DNA of 64,000 nt from contig NZ_BJXJ01000013.1 in the NCBI RefSeq assembly GCF_007990935.1, positions 47,058 through 111,057 of the forward strand. Reading direction: 5' to 3'. Position numbers and translations under genes: made by a program. Of the stretch, positions 37,497-48,731 are shown one piece after another. Positions within the stretch are counted from its first letter, which is position 1; every line of letters begins with the position of its first letter. This DNA is from Vibrio sagamiensis NBRC 104589 (lineage in GTDB: Bacteria; Pseudomonadota; Gammaproteobacteria; Enterobacterales; Vibrionaceae). The notes beneath the pieces were generated by a model. The model was not told where the DNA came from, ran no database searches, and saw only the letters and a program-made list of their open reading frames with translations.

Positions 37497-37882
37497 GTTA
37501 ATAACTTTCTCTGTCTTTCTATAACTGTCTGATTCTAAATTTCATCAGATTGAAAATCACCAAAGATTATATACTCAAGCAACTTTAAGATCCTAGTCAC
37601 TCTGTTCTCATCGTTTTAGTACGATAATTTAGGATTGTGTATCCCCCATGAACAGTATTTGGGTCATTTTTCTCTGCGCTCTAATTACCTCATCAGGCTT
37701 TGTTCAACAAAGCAACCTTGCCTTTTAACAAGCTTGACACAGCCACTACTGGTGATATTTTAGTCAACAATTGCATTTTTTTGTGACTTTTGGACGATGT
37801 ATATCAACGATGGTTTACAAATAAACAGTGAACCCGTTAGAATTTTGTAATTATTTTTCAAACCCTACACGTAAGGCACACA
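37497..37882. other. Divergent intergenic region between the helicase and maeA genes
   Basis: These 386 bp carry promoters for both genes. CTTTGTTCAACAAAG (37699-37713) is a small inverted repeat. A degenerate member of the AAGTnACTT repeat family is near 37571. No gene is assigned. Confidence 0.4.
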
Positions 37883-39571
37883 ATGAACAACGATAAGCGC
37901 CCACTTTATATCCCTTATTCAGGCCCAGCTCTCCTGTCGACACCACTCTTAAACAAAGGCAGCGCGTTTTCTGCTGAAGAACGCAGTTCATTTAATTTAG
38001 AAGGTCTGCTACCCGAAAGCACTGAAACAATTCAAGAACAAGTTGAGCGTGCTTATCAACAATACAAAAGCTTCGAAAGTGATATGGATAAACACATATA
38101 TTTGCGTAATATCCAAGATACCAATGAAACACTTTACTACCGCTTAGTCCAAAATCACGTCACAGAAATGATGCCGATCATCTACACACCAACCGTTGGT
38201 GCTGCTTGTGAAAATTTCTCCAATATTTATCGCCGTGGTCGTGGTTTATTCATCTCCTACTCGAACCGCGATAGAATTGACGACTTACTCAATAATGCAA
38301 CCAACCAGAATGTAAAAGTTATCGTTGTCACCGATGGTGAAAGAATTTTAGGCCTTGGAGATCAAGGGATTGGTGGTATGGGAATTCCTATTGGGAAACT
38401 TTCACTCTATACTGCATGTGGTGGCATTAGCCCAGCTTATACTCTACCTATCGTCCTTGATGCCGGTACAAACAACCCTCAGCGTCTCGCTGACCCAATG
38501 TACATGGGATGGCGTCATCCACGTATCACAGGCGCAGAATACGATGCCTTTGTCGAGGAGTTTATCCAAGCAGTTCAACGCCGCTGGCCTGATGCACTAG
38601 TTCAGTTTGAAGACTTTGCTCAGAAAAACGCCATGCCATTGCTAGAACGTTACAAAGATCGTATTTGTTGTTTTAACGACGATATCCAAGGTACGGCAGC
38701 AGTAACTGTTGGCTCACTCCTTGCCGCGTGTAAAGCCGCAGGATCTAAGCTTTCTGACCAACGTATTACTTTCCTCGGTGCAGGTTCCGCAGGTTGCGGC
38801 ATTGCAGAAGCAATCATCGCTCAAATGGTTTCAGAAGGTATATCGGATAAAAAAGCACGTTCACAAGTTTATATGGTTGATCGTTGGGGTCTATTGCAAG
38901 AAGGCATGCCAAACTTGCTCGATTTCCAGCAACGCCTAGTACAGACGGCAAATAATACCAAGACTTGGAAAAGTGAAGGAAACAGTTTTTCACTTGTTGA
39001 TGTTATGCGTAATGCTAAGCCAACAATCCTTATTGGTGTATCTGGTGCTCCAGGCTTATTTAGTCAGGAAGTTATCGAAGAAATGCACAAGCATTGCAAA
39101 CGCCCGATCGTCTTCCCACTGTCAAACCCAACCAGCCGAGTTGAAGCAACGCCAAATGATATTATTCATTGGACAAATGGTGAAGCACTTGTAGCAACAG
39201 GCAGCCCATTTGAGCCTGTTGTTTATAAAGGACGTTCTTTCCCAATTGCTCAGTGTAACAACAGTTACATTTTCCCTGGTATCGGACTAGGTGTACTGGC
39301 AGTCAATGCCAAACGTGTCACCGATGAAATGCTGATGGAGTCCAGCCGAGCACTCGCTACCTGCTCTCCTCTGGCGACTAATGAGAATGGTGCCTTACTA
39401 CCGCCACTAGAAGAGATCCACTTTGTTTCCAAAAAGATTGCTTTTGCCGTTGCTAAAAAAGCCATGGAACAAGGCATGGCATTAGAGCTCAGTGATGAAG
39501 CACTTAACGATGCAATTGAACAAGCATTTTGGCAGCCAGTCTACCGCCGTTATAAACGTACTGCATTTTAA
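37883..39571 (+). CDS. maeA: NAD-dependent malic enzyme
   Basis: MaeA converts malate to pyruvate and CO2 with reduction of NAD+. The 562 residues align along their full length with E. coli MaeA (565 residues). Examples are the N-terminal [20 protein letters not shown], the malate/active-site blocks YTPTVGAAC and [18 protein letters not shown], the metal-binding FEDFAQKNA and [12 protein letters not shown], and the NAD-binding [13 protein letters not shown]. The start has TAAGG upstream. It appears monocistronic. It supplies pyruvate and NADH during growth on C4 acids; the dicarboxylate transporter at 42926 fits the same diet. Confidence 0.95.
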   Translation: MNNDKRPLYIPYSGPALLSTPLLNKGSAFSAEERSSFNLEGLLPESTETIQEQVERAYQQYKSFESDMDKHIYLRNIQDTNETLYYRLVQNHVTEMMPIIYTPTVGAACENFSNIYRRGRGLFISYSNRDRIDDLLNNATNQNVKVIVVTDGERILGLGDQGIGGMGIPIGKLSLYTACGGISPAYTLPIVLDAGTNNPQRLADPMYMGWRHPRITGAEYDAFVEEFIQAVQRRWPDALVQFEDFAQKNAMPLLERYKDRICCFNDDIQGTAAVTVGSLLAACKAAGSKLSDQRITFLGAGSAGCGIAEAIIAQMVSEGISDKKARSQVYMVDRWGLLQEGMPNLLDFQQRLVQTANNTKTWKSEGNSFSLVDVMRNAKPTILIGVSGAPGLFSQEVIEEMHKHCKRPIVFPLSNPTSRVEATPNDIIHWTNGEALVATGSPFEPVVYKGRSFPIAQCNNSYIFPGIGLGVLAVNAKRVTDEMLMESSRALATCSPLATNENGALLPPLEEIHFVSKKIAFAVAKKAMEQGMALELSDEALNDAIEQAFWQPVYRRYKRTAF

Positions 39572-39599
39572 TCCATCAGTTTTGCTTTAATTAATCATT

Positions 39600-39633
39600 G
39601 GGGTTACATGTTGGACTTTTCCAACTTAACCCC
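39600..39633 (+). terminator. Hairpin downstream of maeA
   Basis: GGGGTTA and TAACCCC are outer arms and GTTGG and CCAAC inner arms of a nested imperfect hairpin, 29 bp after the maeA stop. No T-run follows (ATTGGC), so its terminator function is uncertain. Confidence 0.5.
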
Positions 39634-40135
39634 ATTGGCTCTATTGCCATTCGCAGATAAGGTCTACGCTTGAAGTAAATCACAGACCTGTAATGAAACA
39701 CCAAAGCTTTTTTATTTCCGAAGCCACTCGGATGGTAGTTAACCTCCTTATTTATTTGAATATTAAGCAAACTAACATAAGTAAGAGTCTAGTTCATGGA
39801 GCGTGCATCAGGAGGCTTATTAACTATTAATATTAGTGACTTACCGACAATTAATACTGCATTCTAATAATAGATCTATTGATTTATCTATAATAACTAC
39901 TGATATTTAAGAATTTAGCCCAATTTATTTAAAAACAATTAATATCGGGGATCTTTTTCATTTCATCATTTATGCACCTACTATTTCAGTACAACGGAAT
40001 GATCACATAGATGAAGCTTATCACATTCATAGACGATAACAGTTTCTCTCTTTTCAGCCACCGCACTATGCTTCTTACAACTCTTTTCTTCTGCAGTGGA
40101 AAGGGGGCTGATATTCACATTACAAGGAAATTCAA
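39634..40135. other. Intergenic region upstream of the catalase gene
   Basis: About 500 bp with no gene. It must contain the catalase promoter; I could not identify an OxyR site by eye. Confidence 0.35.
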
Positions 40136-41572
40136 ATGAGCAAGAAACTGACTACCGCCGCAGGTTGTCCTGTAGCACACAACCAGAATGTTATGACTGC
40201 AGGCCCTCGAGGCCCTCAATTACTTCAAGATGTATGGTTTCTAGAAAAACTGGCACATTTTGATCGTGAGGTGATACCGGAACGACGTATGCATGCAAAA
40301 GGATCTGGAGCCCATGGTATCTTTACCGTAACGCACGATATTACAAAGTATACCCGCGCTAAAATTTTCTCTGATGTTGGCAAAAAAACAAATTTATTTG
40401 CTCGTTTTACGACTGTAGCAGGAGAGCGAGGGGCTGCAGATGCAGAACGAGATATTCGAGGTTTCGCGTTAAAGTTCTATACTGAAGAAGGAAACTGGGA
40501 CTTGGTAGGTAATAATACTCCAGTATTTTTTCTACGAGACCCGCTAAAATTCCCTGATTTAAACCACGCAGTAAAACGCGATCCTCGCACCAACATGCGT
40601 AGTGCTGTCAACAATTGGGATTTTTGGACCTCCCTACCAGAAGCGTTCCATCAAGTCACAATTGTAATGAGTGACCGCGGTATTCCTGCTTCTTACCGTC
40701 ATATGCATGGATTTGGTAGCCACACATTTAGCTTTATCAATGCAGAAAATGAACGATACTGGGTAAAGTTTCATTTTAAAAGCCAACAAGGCATCAAAAA
40801 CCTTACTGATCAAGAAGCAGAATTTATCATTGGCAAAGACCGTGAGAGCCACCAGCGTGATCTTTATGAAGCCATTGAACGCCAAGAATTCCCAAAATGG
40901 AAGATGTTCATTCAGATCATGCCTGAACTAGAAGCCGATAAAGTCAGCTTTAACCCATTCGACTTAACTAAGGTTTGGTCACAAAAAGATTACCCTCTCA
41001 TTCCTGTAGGTGAATTTGAATTAAATCGTAACCCAGAAAATTTCTACGCGGAAGTGGAGCAGTCTGCATTCAACCCAGCGGCAGTGGTACCTGGCATTAG
41101 CTTTTCTCCAGACAAAATGTTGCAAGGTCGCCTATTTGCCTACGGTGATGCTCAGCGCTATCGCCTAGGTGTAAATCACCATCAAATACCTATTAATGCA
41201 CCGCGTTGTCCTGTTCACAGTTATCACCGAGATGGTGCCATGCGTGTTGATAACAACTTTGGGTCCACAATTGGTTATGAGCCAAACTCACAAGAAGAGT
41301 GGATAGAACAACCTGACTTTTCTGAACCACCATTGCGAATTGATGGAAGCGCTGAACATTATGATCATCATTTAGATAAGGACTATTTCAGTCAAGCTGG
41401 TGCCCTATTCCGCTTAATGAGCTCCGAGCAACGTCAAACGCTATTTGATAACACAGCTCGTGCAATGGAGGGCGTTCCAAATTTCATTAAAGAACGTCAT
41501 GTCCAGCATGCCTATCAAGCCGATGAAGCTTACGGTAAAGGGTTAGAAATTGCGTTAGGCTTAAATCAATAA
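40136..41572 (+). CDS. katA: Heme catalase, small-subunit (clade 3) type
   Basis: The enzyme splits hydrogen peroxide to water and oxygen. Its 478 residues match small-subunit monofunctional catalases. Catalytic His53 is in [12 protein letters not shown], the distal Asn in VGNNTPVFF, and the proximal heme Tyr in [14 protein letters not shown]. There is no C-terminal flavodoxin-like domain and no signal peptide, so it should be cytoplasmic. It begins at an ATG preceded by CAAGGAAATTCAA. The closest remembered relative is KatA of V. fischeri; the symbol follows that use. Confidence 0.93.
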   Translation: MSKKLTTAAGCPVAHNQNVMTAGPRGPQLLQDVWFLEKLAHFDREVIPERRMHAKGSGAHGIFTVTHDITKYTRAKIFSDVGKKTNLFARFTTVAGERGAADAERDIRGFALKFYTEEGNWDLVGNNTPVFFLRDPLKFPDLNHAVKRDPRTNMRSAVNNWDFWTSLPEAFHQVTIVMSDRGIPASYRHMHGFGSHTFSFINAENERYWVKFHFKSQQGIKNLTDQEAEFIIGKDRESHQRDLYEAIERQEFPKWKMFIQIMPELEADKVSFNPFDLTKVWSQKDYPLIPVGEFELNRNPENFYAEVEQSAFNPAAVVPGISFSPDKMLQGRLFAYGDAQRYRLGVNHHQIPINAPRCPVHSYHRDGAMRVDNNFGSTIGYEPNSQEEWIEQPDFSEPPLRIDGSAEHYDHHLDKDYFSQAGALFRLMSSEQRQTLFDNTARAMEGVPNFIKERHVQHAYQADEAYGKGLEIALGLNQ

Positions 41573-41900
41573 ACGTTAGGCAAGCAAATGGGTAAGCTTT
41601 TATACTGCAACGAAATGTAAATAGCATGGGATACTCAGCAGCAATATTGTCAGATATATTGAGTACAAAAAACATTGGTCAATATTGCTGTATTTTTAGT
41701 CCATATTTCGGGATTATTTTGCTAAAAGACTTCTTTATTATTAGAAATTTACAAATTGTGCCTATACCTATATTGAAATGTCGATAGATGCTGTTTCAAG
41801 CCCTTGAAGTTATTGAACGATAATGATAAATAGAGTTTTCAGGTTACATTTTTATCGAATATAATGTTCGCTACATCGTGAATAAAGGATACTAAACGTT

Positions 41901-42614
41901 TTGTTGTTTTCTCGTTTAAAGTCAAGAGGCAAAATAACCTCCTTTGGCAAACACTTTGCCTTGGTTTTATTAACCTTATTCGTTATTTTGCTGTTAAGTA
42001 TGTTATCAATTGATCGTTGGGTGTCTAAACAAGCAAAAGATAATATATTTACGACTTATGACGCTGTACCTCAATATGACGTCGCCGTTGTGTTAGGAAC
42101 AAGTAAATACATCGGTAAAAGCCTCAATACATACTACACCCACCGAATGAATTCTGCTATTGACCTTTTCCAGCAAGGAAAAGTAACGCAATTCCTCCTT
42201 AGTGGAGATAACGCACACCGCTCTTACAATGAACCTTGGACAATGAAACGGGACTTACTGAAAGCAGGTGTACCAGAATCTATGATCCATCTAGACTACG
42301 CTGGCTTTCGAACACTTGATTCAATCGTTCGTGCCAAGAAGATTTTTGCTTCAGATCGTTTTCTCATTATCACACAGCGCTTTCACTGTGAACGTGCTCT
42401 ATTTATTGCTGATGCCTACAAGATTGATGCTCAATGCTTTGCGGTTGCCGGACCTACTGATATGAAACAACAACTTAGAATGCGCATTAGGGAGTTAATG
42501 GCTCGGGTGAAAGCATTTTTGGATCTTTATATTATGGATACACAGCCACGCTTTCTTGGCCCACAAGAGCCTATTACTCAACTAGAAAAAATCATTCCCC
42601 TTGAGAAAAAATAA
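41901..42614 (+). CDS. sanA: SanA-like envelope barrier protein (DUF218)
   Basis: A 237-residue inner-membrane protein with one N-terminal transmembrane helix (LVLLTLFVILLLSMLSI) and a periplasmic DUF218 domain. It aligns closely with E. coli SanA: VVLGTSKY, LLSGDNA-RSYNEPWTM, LDYAGFRTLDSIVRAKKIF and ITQRFHCERALFIA. SanA affects cell-envelope permeability, including vancomycin exclusion at high temperature; its biochemical role is not settled. The start is a TTG with AAAGGAT 10 bp upstream; no in-frame ATG precedes the conserved region. Confidence 0.9.
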   Translation: MLFSRLKSRGKITSFGKHFALVLLTLFVILLLSMLSIDRWVSKQAKDNIFTTYDAVPQYDVAVVLGTSKYIGKSLNTYYTHRMNSAIDLFQQGKVTQFLLSGDNAHRSYNEPWTMKRDLLKAGVPESMIHLDYAGFRTLDSIVRAKKIFASDRFLIITQRFHCERALFIADAYKIDAQCFAVAGPTDMKQQLRMRIRELMARVKAFLDLYIMDTQPRFLGPQEPITQLEKIIPLEKK

Positions 42615-42646
42615 GCAACCTATCCCTTATTCTATTTCCAAACTTT

Positions 42647-42682
42647 AATTATAAATGGGTAAACTTCCACCCATTTATAATT
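42647..42682. terminator. Strong hairpin after sanA
   Basis: AATTATAAATGGGT and ACCCATTTATAATT form a perfect 14-bp stem with an 8-base loop, 33 bp after the sanA stop. The AT-rich base of the stem and following ATTAAC give a moderate terminator signal. Confidence 0.7.
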
Positions 42683-42925
42683 ATTAACATCACACTTTTT
42701 TATTTACACATAAAAACAAATCAACTTTGGTTTAATAACTTCAGTAACATTTATTTCATCAATATAGCTAAACTGCCACAAAGTCCAGTTCTCATGTAGG
42801 GTTTATGTTCATTTTCATAACATCACCTTGCAAATAGAAATTTGTACTTTTTGGCGATTAGATACCAATAACAATACGTTTTTTGCCAACGAAAAATAAC
42901 TAAAGGCAATGCAAAGGAGCACAAA

Positions 42926-44296
42926 ATGACCACACTTGCTGTGACATTGAAGAATAACTTCTTCACTAGAAACAGTATGATATTGATTTGCAATGTTCTA
43001 TTGTTTATCATTTTACTGAACACTCTTCCATTTGAACCAAAAGTAGTTAATGGATTATCAATATTGATTTTTGTTGCCATACTTTGGTTAACAGAGGCCA
43101 TTCACGTTAGTGTGACGGCTCTTCTGATTCCTGTTCTTGCTGTCCTTTTTGGTGTATTTGACACACCAACTGCACTAAGTAATTTTTCTAATCCTATTAT
43201 CTTTCTATTTTTAGGCGGATTTTCATTAGCTGCAGCACTTCATAAACAAAAGCTCGATCAGGCAATTGCAAATAAGGTTCTTGTCCTTGCTCGTGGCAGA
43301 ATGTCTGTAGCAGTCTTTTTGCTATTTGGTGTTACTGCTGGTTTGTCTATGTGGATCTCTAATACTGCGACCACTGCTATGATGTTACCTCTTGTACTCG
43401 GGATAATGAGCAAGCTGGATACGCACAAAGACCATAAAACATTCCTATTTGTTTTACTGGGCATTGCCTATAGTGCTTCTATTGGTGGTATCGCGACCTT
43501 AGTCGGTAGCCCGCCAAACGCCATTGCAGCAAGCAAGGTTGGGCTTGATTTTATAGGCTGGATGGAATTAGGTTTGCCTATTTCACTCATTCTTATGCCA
43601 ATAACAATGCTAATTTTATATTCAATGACTAAACCTGATTTAAGTCATCAATTCGAACTTGATCATAAACCAATTACTTGGACCAATGGTAAAGTTATAA
43701 CTTTAGCTATTTTTGCACTAACGGTTTTATTCTGGGTGTTCAGTAAACCTATCAATGCCATGATAGGTAACTTTGCCAAATTTGATACCATAGTTGCCAT
43801 CGGTGCTATTTTGCTGTTAGCTATCTCTCGCTCTGTTGAATGGAAAGACATCGAAAAAACGACTGACTGGGGTGTACTCATTCTTTTTGGTGGTGGGATT
43901 TGTCTTAGTAATGTTCTCAAGGCCACAGGCACCAGTGTTTTTCTAGCAAATGGCCTCGCTGAATTTCTTCAACAAGCTGGTGTGTTCATTACCATACTTT
44001 CTGTTGTAACATTCGTGGTGTTTTTGACCGAGTTTGCTAGCAATACAGCAAGTGCAGCATTACTTGTGCCTTTATTTGCTGCTATAGCTGAAGCACTTGG
44101 TTTATCACCGGTTATATTATCAGTACTCATTGGTGTTGCTGCTTCATGTGCTTTTATGTTACCTGTTGCAACACCACCAAACGCACTTGTATTCGGTACT
44201 GGTCATATTAAGCAGCAAGAAATGATGAGAATTGGGATGGTGCTCAATATCGCTTGTATAATCACTCTATCTCTTTTCAGTTGGTTGTTCTGGTAA
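42926..44296 (+). CDS. Sodium:dicarboxylate symporter, DASS/SLC13 family (VcINDY-like)
   Basis: A 456-residue inner-membrane transporter with about 11 helices plus re-entrant loops. The two SNT signature motifs that bind sodium and carboxylate are present ([17 protein letters not shown] and [17 protein letters not shown]), as are [18 protein letters not shown] and [15 protein letters not shown]. It aligns closely end to end with VcINDY of V. cholerae, which imports succinate and related C4 dicarboxylates with sodium. A strong ribosome-binding site (AAAGGAG) precedes the ATG. Together with maeA it would let the cell use C4 acids. Confidence 0.93.
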   Translation: MTTLAVTLKNNFFTRNSMILICNVLLFIILLNTLPFEPKVVNGLSILIFVAILWLTEAIHVSVTALLIPVLAVLFGVFDTPTALSNFSNPIIFLFLGGFSLAAALHKQKLDQAIANKVLVLARGRMSVAVFLLFGVTAGLSMWISNTATTAMMLPLVLGIMSKLDTHKDHKTFLFVLLGIAYSASIGGIATLVGSPPNAIAASKVGLDFIGWMELGLPISLILMPITMLILYSMTKPDLSHQFELDHKPITWTNGKVITLAIFALTVLFWVFSKPINAMIGNFAKFDTIVAIGAILLLAISRSVEWKDIEKTTDWGVLILFGGGICLSNVLKATGTSVFLANGLAEFLQQAGVFITILSVVTFVVFLTEFASNTASAALLVPLFAAIAEALGLSPVILSVLIGVAASCAFMLPVATPPNALVFGTGHIKQQEMMRIGMVLNIACIITLSLFSWLFW

Positions 44297-44354
44297 ATAG
44301 CCCACTGTAATTTAAAAAGAAGAATCATAAACTCGCTCTTAAGCTAACCATTTA

Positions 44355-44387
44355 TATACCCAAGTTCCTTCAAGGTTCTTGGGTATA
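44355..44387. repeat. Intergenic hairpin repeat (ACCCAAG family)
   Basis: TATACCCAAG and CTTGGGTATA are perfect 10-bp arms around TTCCTTCAAGGTT, which itself can pair (CCTT with AAGG). It follows the dicarboxylate transporter gene. Confidence 0.8.
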
Positions 44388-44842
44388 AAACAAAAATGCG
44401 CTTCGATAATTTATCTTTAGTATGAGAAAGGCTACTCTTCGATTTTCACCCATAATGTATTTCTACTCTTTTTTGTACATTTCGCTTTGCAAATTTTGAT
44501 GTTTCTTGGACCTGATGTTTATAACTGAAGTTTGTCACCAAAAAAGTATGTAAGCTGATAGAGGAAATTGTAAGAATTAATAATGCGATATCTAATTCGT
44601 ATTTCTATTTCATACTATTACAGCCCATTAGTCCGTAGACCGAGAACTCTATTCAATGGATCACTAGTGTTAAAGTGAAGTTCTTTATCTTTGTGACAAA
44701 TAATTTTTACTCTTTCTTAGTCTAAAGTTTGTATGTTAACACCAAGTGTGATTTCAAAGCTTCCTCTAACTATAACACTGTACAGCATAGAGCTTCTTCT
44801 AGCTTCATTGTTTTATTTCAGTATACTGCTAAAAAAACACAA
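44388..44842. other. Intergenic region upstream of the DUF2797 gene
   Basis: No gene supported. An open frame extends the DUF2797 gene upstream to a TTG at 44729, but that extension lacks family similarity and a good ribosome-binding site, so it is treated as 5' untranslated. Confidence 0.4.
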
Positions 44843-45679
44843 ATGAGTAATGCCATGACAATTGTTGCCAAAGGCACACTAAGAAAAATGCGAGCATCAC
44901 TTGATGATACGCTTAATTACCGTCTTCCTATTGGGGATGAAGAGATCGACCTTACCCCATATATTGGCCAAACATTAACCTTAACTCATACCGGAAATAT
45001 TCATTGCTGCTCATGCGGTAAAAAAACGAAAAAGAGTTACTCACAAGGCCACTGCTTTGTATGTATGAAAAAGCTCGCCAGTTGTGATATGTGTATTATG
45101 AAGCCAGAAACCTGCCATTACGAGCAGGGTACCTGTCGTGAACCACAATGGGGAGAAGAAAACTGCTTAGTCGACCATTATGTTTACCTTTCCAATACAT
45201 CAAGTTTAAAAGTTGGAATCACTAGACATACTCAAATTCCAACACGTTGGATAGATCAAGGTGCAACACAGGGCTTACCTATTTTCAAGGTAAAAACTCG
45301 TTATATTTCAGGTTTAATTGAAGTAGAACTTGCCAAGTATATTGCCGATAAAACAAACTGGCGAACACTATTAAAAGGTGATGGAGACCCTATTGAACTC
45401 AAGGAACGTTTCTCGCAGTTACTGCCTCTAATAGAGGATATCATCACAGAAATTAAGCAGAAGTATGGTGAAGATGCTATTGAGGTTTTGAATGAAGACA
45501 CGACTCATTTAAGTTACCCAGTTCAACATCACCCAACTAAAATTATATCTCATAATTTTGATAAAAATCCTGTTGTAAGCGGTATATTACAGGGGATTAA
45601 AGGACAATATTTAATCTTTGATAATGGGGTAATTAACATAAGAAAGTTCACTTCTTATGAAGTCGAGTTTATTGCTTAA
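44843..45679 (+). CDS. DUF2797 family protein
   Basis: A 278-residue soluble protein. It has a Cys-rich block likely to bind zinc (CCSCGKKTKKSYSQGHCFVC then CDMCIMKPETCH and GTCREPQWGE), followed by KVGITRHTQIPTRWIDQGA. These are the hallmarks of DUF2797, whose function is unknown. The KVGIT motif and following residues recall GIY-YIG-like folds, but no catalytic set is evident. I chose the ATG at 44843 (MSNAMTIVAKGT) since family similarity begins there. Confidence 0.82.
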   Translation: MSNAMTIVAKGTLRKMRASLDDTLNYRLPIGDEEIDLTPYIGQTLTLTHTGNIHCCSCGKKTKKSYSQGHCFVCMKKLASCDMCIMKPETCHYEQGTCREPQWGEENCLVDHYVYLSNTSSLKVGITRHTQIPTRWIDQGATQGLPIFKVKTRYISGLIEVELAKYIADKTNWRTLLKGDGDPIELKERFSQLLPLIEDIITEIKQKYGEDAIEVLNEDTTHLSYPVQHHPTKIISHNFDKNPVVSGILQGIKGQYLIFDNGVINIRKFTSYEVEFIA

Positions 45680-45850
45680 ATCGACTCCCTCCACACTAAG
45701 CCGGGTCATTACACGCGATGGCCCTGTTCAACTTACCACCCTCTCACATTTCTTATCTATGTTTTGTCAAATCCTTGAGTACCAACCAACATTTTCTTTA
45801 CTCAAATAACACTTCTACTTTAAAAACAACGCGGTTTTTCTTACAATTGA

Positions 45851-46840
<990 letters not shown>

Positions 46841-46865
46841 CTTTTCAATTTTGTTTCATTTCCAT

Positions 46866-46900
46866 AAAGCCCAGTAGTATTCCCGCTGGGTTTTCTTTTG
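46866..46900 (+). terminator. Weak terminator between trxB and cydD
   Basis: CCCAG and CTGGG pair around an 11-base loop and are followed by TTTTCTTTTG. Confidence 0.6.
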
Positions 46901-46943
46901 TATACTACCTCTTCATTAAAACTATTATCATTAAGCCTTCACA

Positions 46944-48731
46944 ATGGACAAGAAAAAGCATAGCCGTTTAAACAAGTGGCTTAAGCAACAAAGTAAGCTT
47001 GCAAAGCGCTGGCTGATGGTTGCAATTGGTCTTGGTGTATTATCAAGCGTATTCCTATTGGTTCAAGCCGCTCTTCTCGCTTCTATTCTGCACCATTTAA
47101 TTATTGAGCATACTGATAAAAGTGAACTTATCTTGTACTTTGCTGGATTAGGTTTCACCGTTATAGGACGTGCAGCCTGTACATGGGGGCGAGAAATCGC
47201 TGGGTACCGATGTGGTGAACAAATTAGAGTTTATATTCGACAACTCATATTAGATAAACTCCGCCAGTTAGGGCCTGCTTATATCAAAGGGAAACCTGCT
47301 GGAACATGGGCAACACTGATATTAGAGCAAGTCGATGATATGCAGGACTTCTTTGCTAGATACCTGCCACAGATGTCACTTTCAGTTCTGGTGCCTTTTA
47401 TCATTTTAGTGGTTGTTTTTCCGATTAACTGGGCTGCTGGCCTGATTTTTCTAATTACTGCACCATTGGTTCCTATGTTTATGGCATTCGTTGGAATGAA
47501 AGCTGCAGATGCTAACCGTAAGAACTTCAAAGCAATGCAACGTTTATCTGGCCATTTCTATGATCGCCTACAAGCGATGACAACGATACGTCTGTTTGAT
47601 AGAACAAAAGCAGAAACAGCACATCTGACAGGAGCTTCTGAGGTTTTCCGTAAACGGACAATGGACGTATTAAGGATTGCATTTCTTTCATCAGCCGTCT
47701 TAGAGTTCTTTACTTCAATTTCTATTGCTATTACTGCTGTTTACTTTGGGTTTAGCTATATCGGAGAACTCAACTTTGGCTACTACGGCACAGGCATTAC
47801 TCTTTTTTCTGGCCTGTTTATTCTGATTCTAGCTCCTGAATTCTATCAACCATTGCGTGATCTTGGTACTTACTATCATGCACGTCAACAAGCAGTTGGA
47901 GCAGCTGAAAGTATCGTGGAATTTTTAGACCTCGATGTTGAAAAAATGAAAACGGGCACGCAATTATTAAACGAAAAAACACCGATACAAATTGACGCCA
48001 CTGACTTAGTTATATTTAGTACTGAAGGACAACGCTTAGCTGGTCCTCTCACGTTTTCATTAAAAGCCAATCAAGGTACTGCTTTGGTTGGTCCTAGTGG
48101 TGCAGGTAAAACAAGTCTGGTCAATACCATACTTGGTTTTATGCCTTATAAAGGCAGTTTAGCCATTAATGGTTGTGAGCTGAAAGACTTAGACCTCCCC
48201 TCATGGCGCCAAACCGTCAGTTGGATTGGCCAAAACCCAATGCTATTGCACGGAACCATTTACGAGAATGTCACTCTTGGCAAGCAAGATATTAAAGACG
48301 AGCAAGTACAAAGCGTCTTAAATAACTCTCATGCATCAGAGTTTGTCAAGGTTCATGGCCTAGATTATACAATCTCAGATCGTTCAGGCGGACTCTCCGT
48401 GGGACAAGCGCAGCGAATCGCATTAGCAAGGGCCATGCTACAAAATGGACAATTTTGGCTTTTAGATGAACCAACGGCAAGCTTAGACGCTCGCAGTGAG
48501 AAATTAGTAATAGAAGGTATCAATAAATATACCCACTCCACTACTCACCTTTCAGTAACTCACCAATTAGCTCAGCTTCGTCAAATTGACCAAATCCTAG
48601 TGATGCAAGAAGGTCTCATTGTACAAAGTGGAGATTTCGATACTTTATCGTCACAAGATGGTTTGTTTAAAGACATGCTCACGGCAAATTTGGCACAATA
48701 TGAATCAGAAAAGGGCAACTTAGATGCGTGA
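46944..48731 (+). CDS. cydD: Thiol (glutathione/cysteine) exporter ABC subunit CydD
   Basis: CydD and CydC form a heterodimeric ABC exporter that sends glutathione and cysteine to the periplasm and is needed for cytochrome bd assembly. The 595 residues have six N-terminal transmembrane helices and a C-terminal ATPase with Walker A (GPSGAGKTS), signature LSVGQ (GGLSVGQAQRIALARAM) and Walker B (FWLLDEPTASLD). The LSVGQ variant is usual for CydD. Its end overlaps the cydC start by 8 bp, so translation is coupled. Confidence 0.94.
   Translation: MDKKKHSRLNKWLKQQSKLAKRWLMVAIGLGVLSSVFLLVQAALLASILHHLIIEHTDKSELILYFAGLGFTVIGRAACTWGREIAGYRCGEQIRVYIRQLILDKLRQLGPAYIKGKPAGTWATLILEQVDDMQDFFARYLPQMSLSVLVPFIILVVVFPINWAAGLIFLITAPLVPMFMAFVGMKAADANRKNFKAMQRLSGHFYDRLQAMTTIRLFDRTKAETAHLTGASEVFRKRTMDVLRIAFLSSAVLEFFTSISIAITAVYFGFSYIGELNFGYYGTGITLFSGLFILILAPEFYQPLRDLGTYYHARQQAVGAAESIVEFLDLDVEKMKTGTQLLNEKTPIQIDATDLVIFSTEGQRLAGPLTFSLKANQGTALVGPSGAGKTSLVNTILGFMPYKGSLAINGCELKDLDLPSWRQTVSWIGQNPMLLHGTIYENVTLGKQDIKDEQVQSVLNNSHASEFVKVHGLDYTISDRSGGLSVGQAQRIALARAMLQNGQFWLLDEPTASLDARSEKLVIEGINKYTHSTTHLSVTHQLAQLRQIDQILVMQEGLIVQSGDFDTLSSQDGLFKDMLTANLAQYESEKGNLDA

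Noticed and set aside
37648..37728. 26-codon hydrophobic frame (MNSIWVIFLCALITSSGFVQ start) upstream of maeA
   Set aside because: No ribosome-binding site and part of it is an inverted repeat; weaker than the exported peptide at 29363.
44729..44842. N-terminal extension of the DUF2797 protein from a TTG start
   Set aside because: No family similarity and no ribosome-binding site; the ATG at 44843 begins the conserved part.
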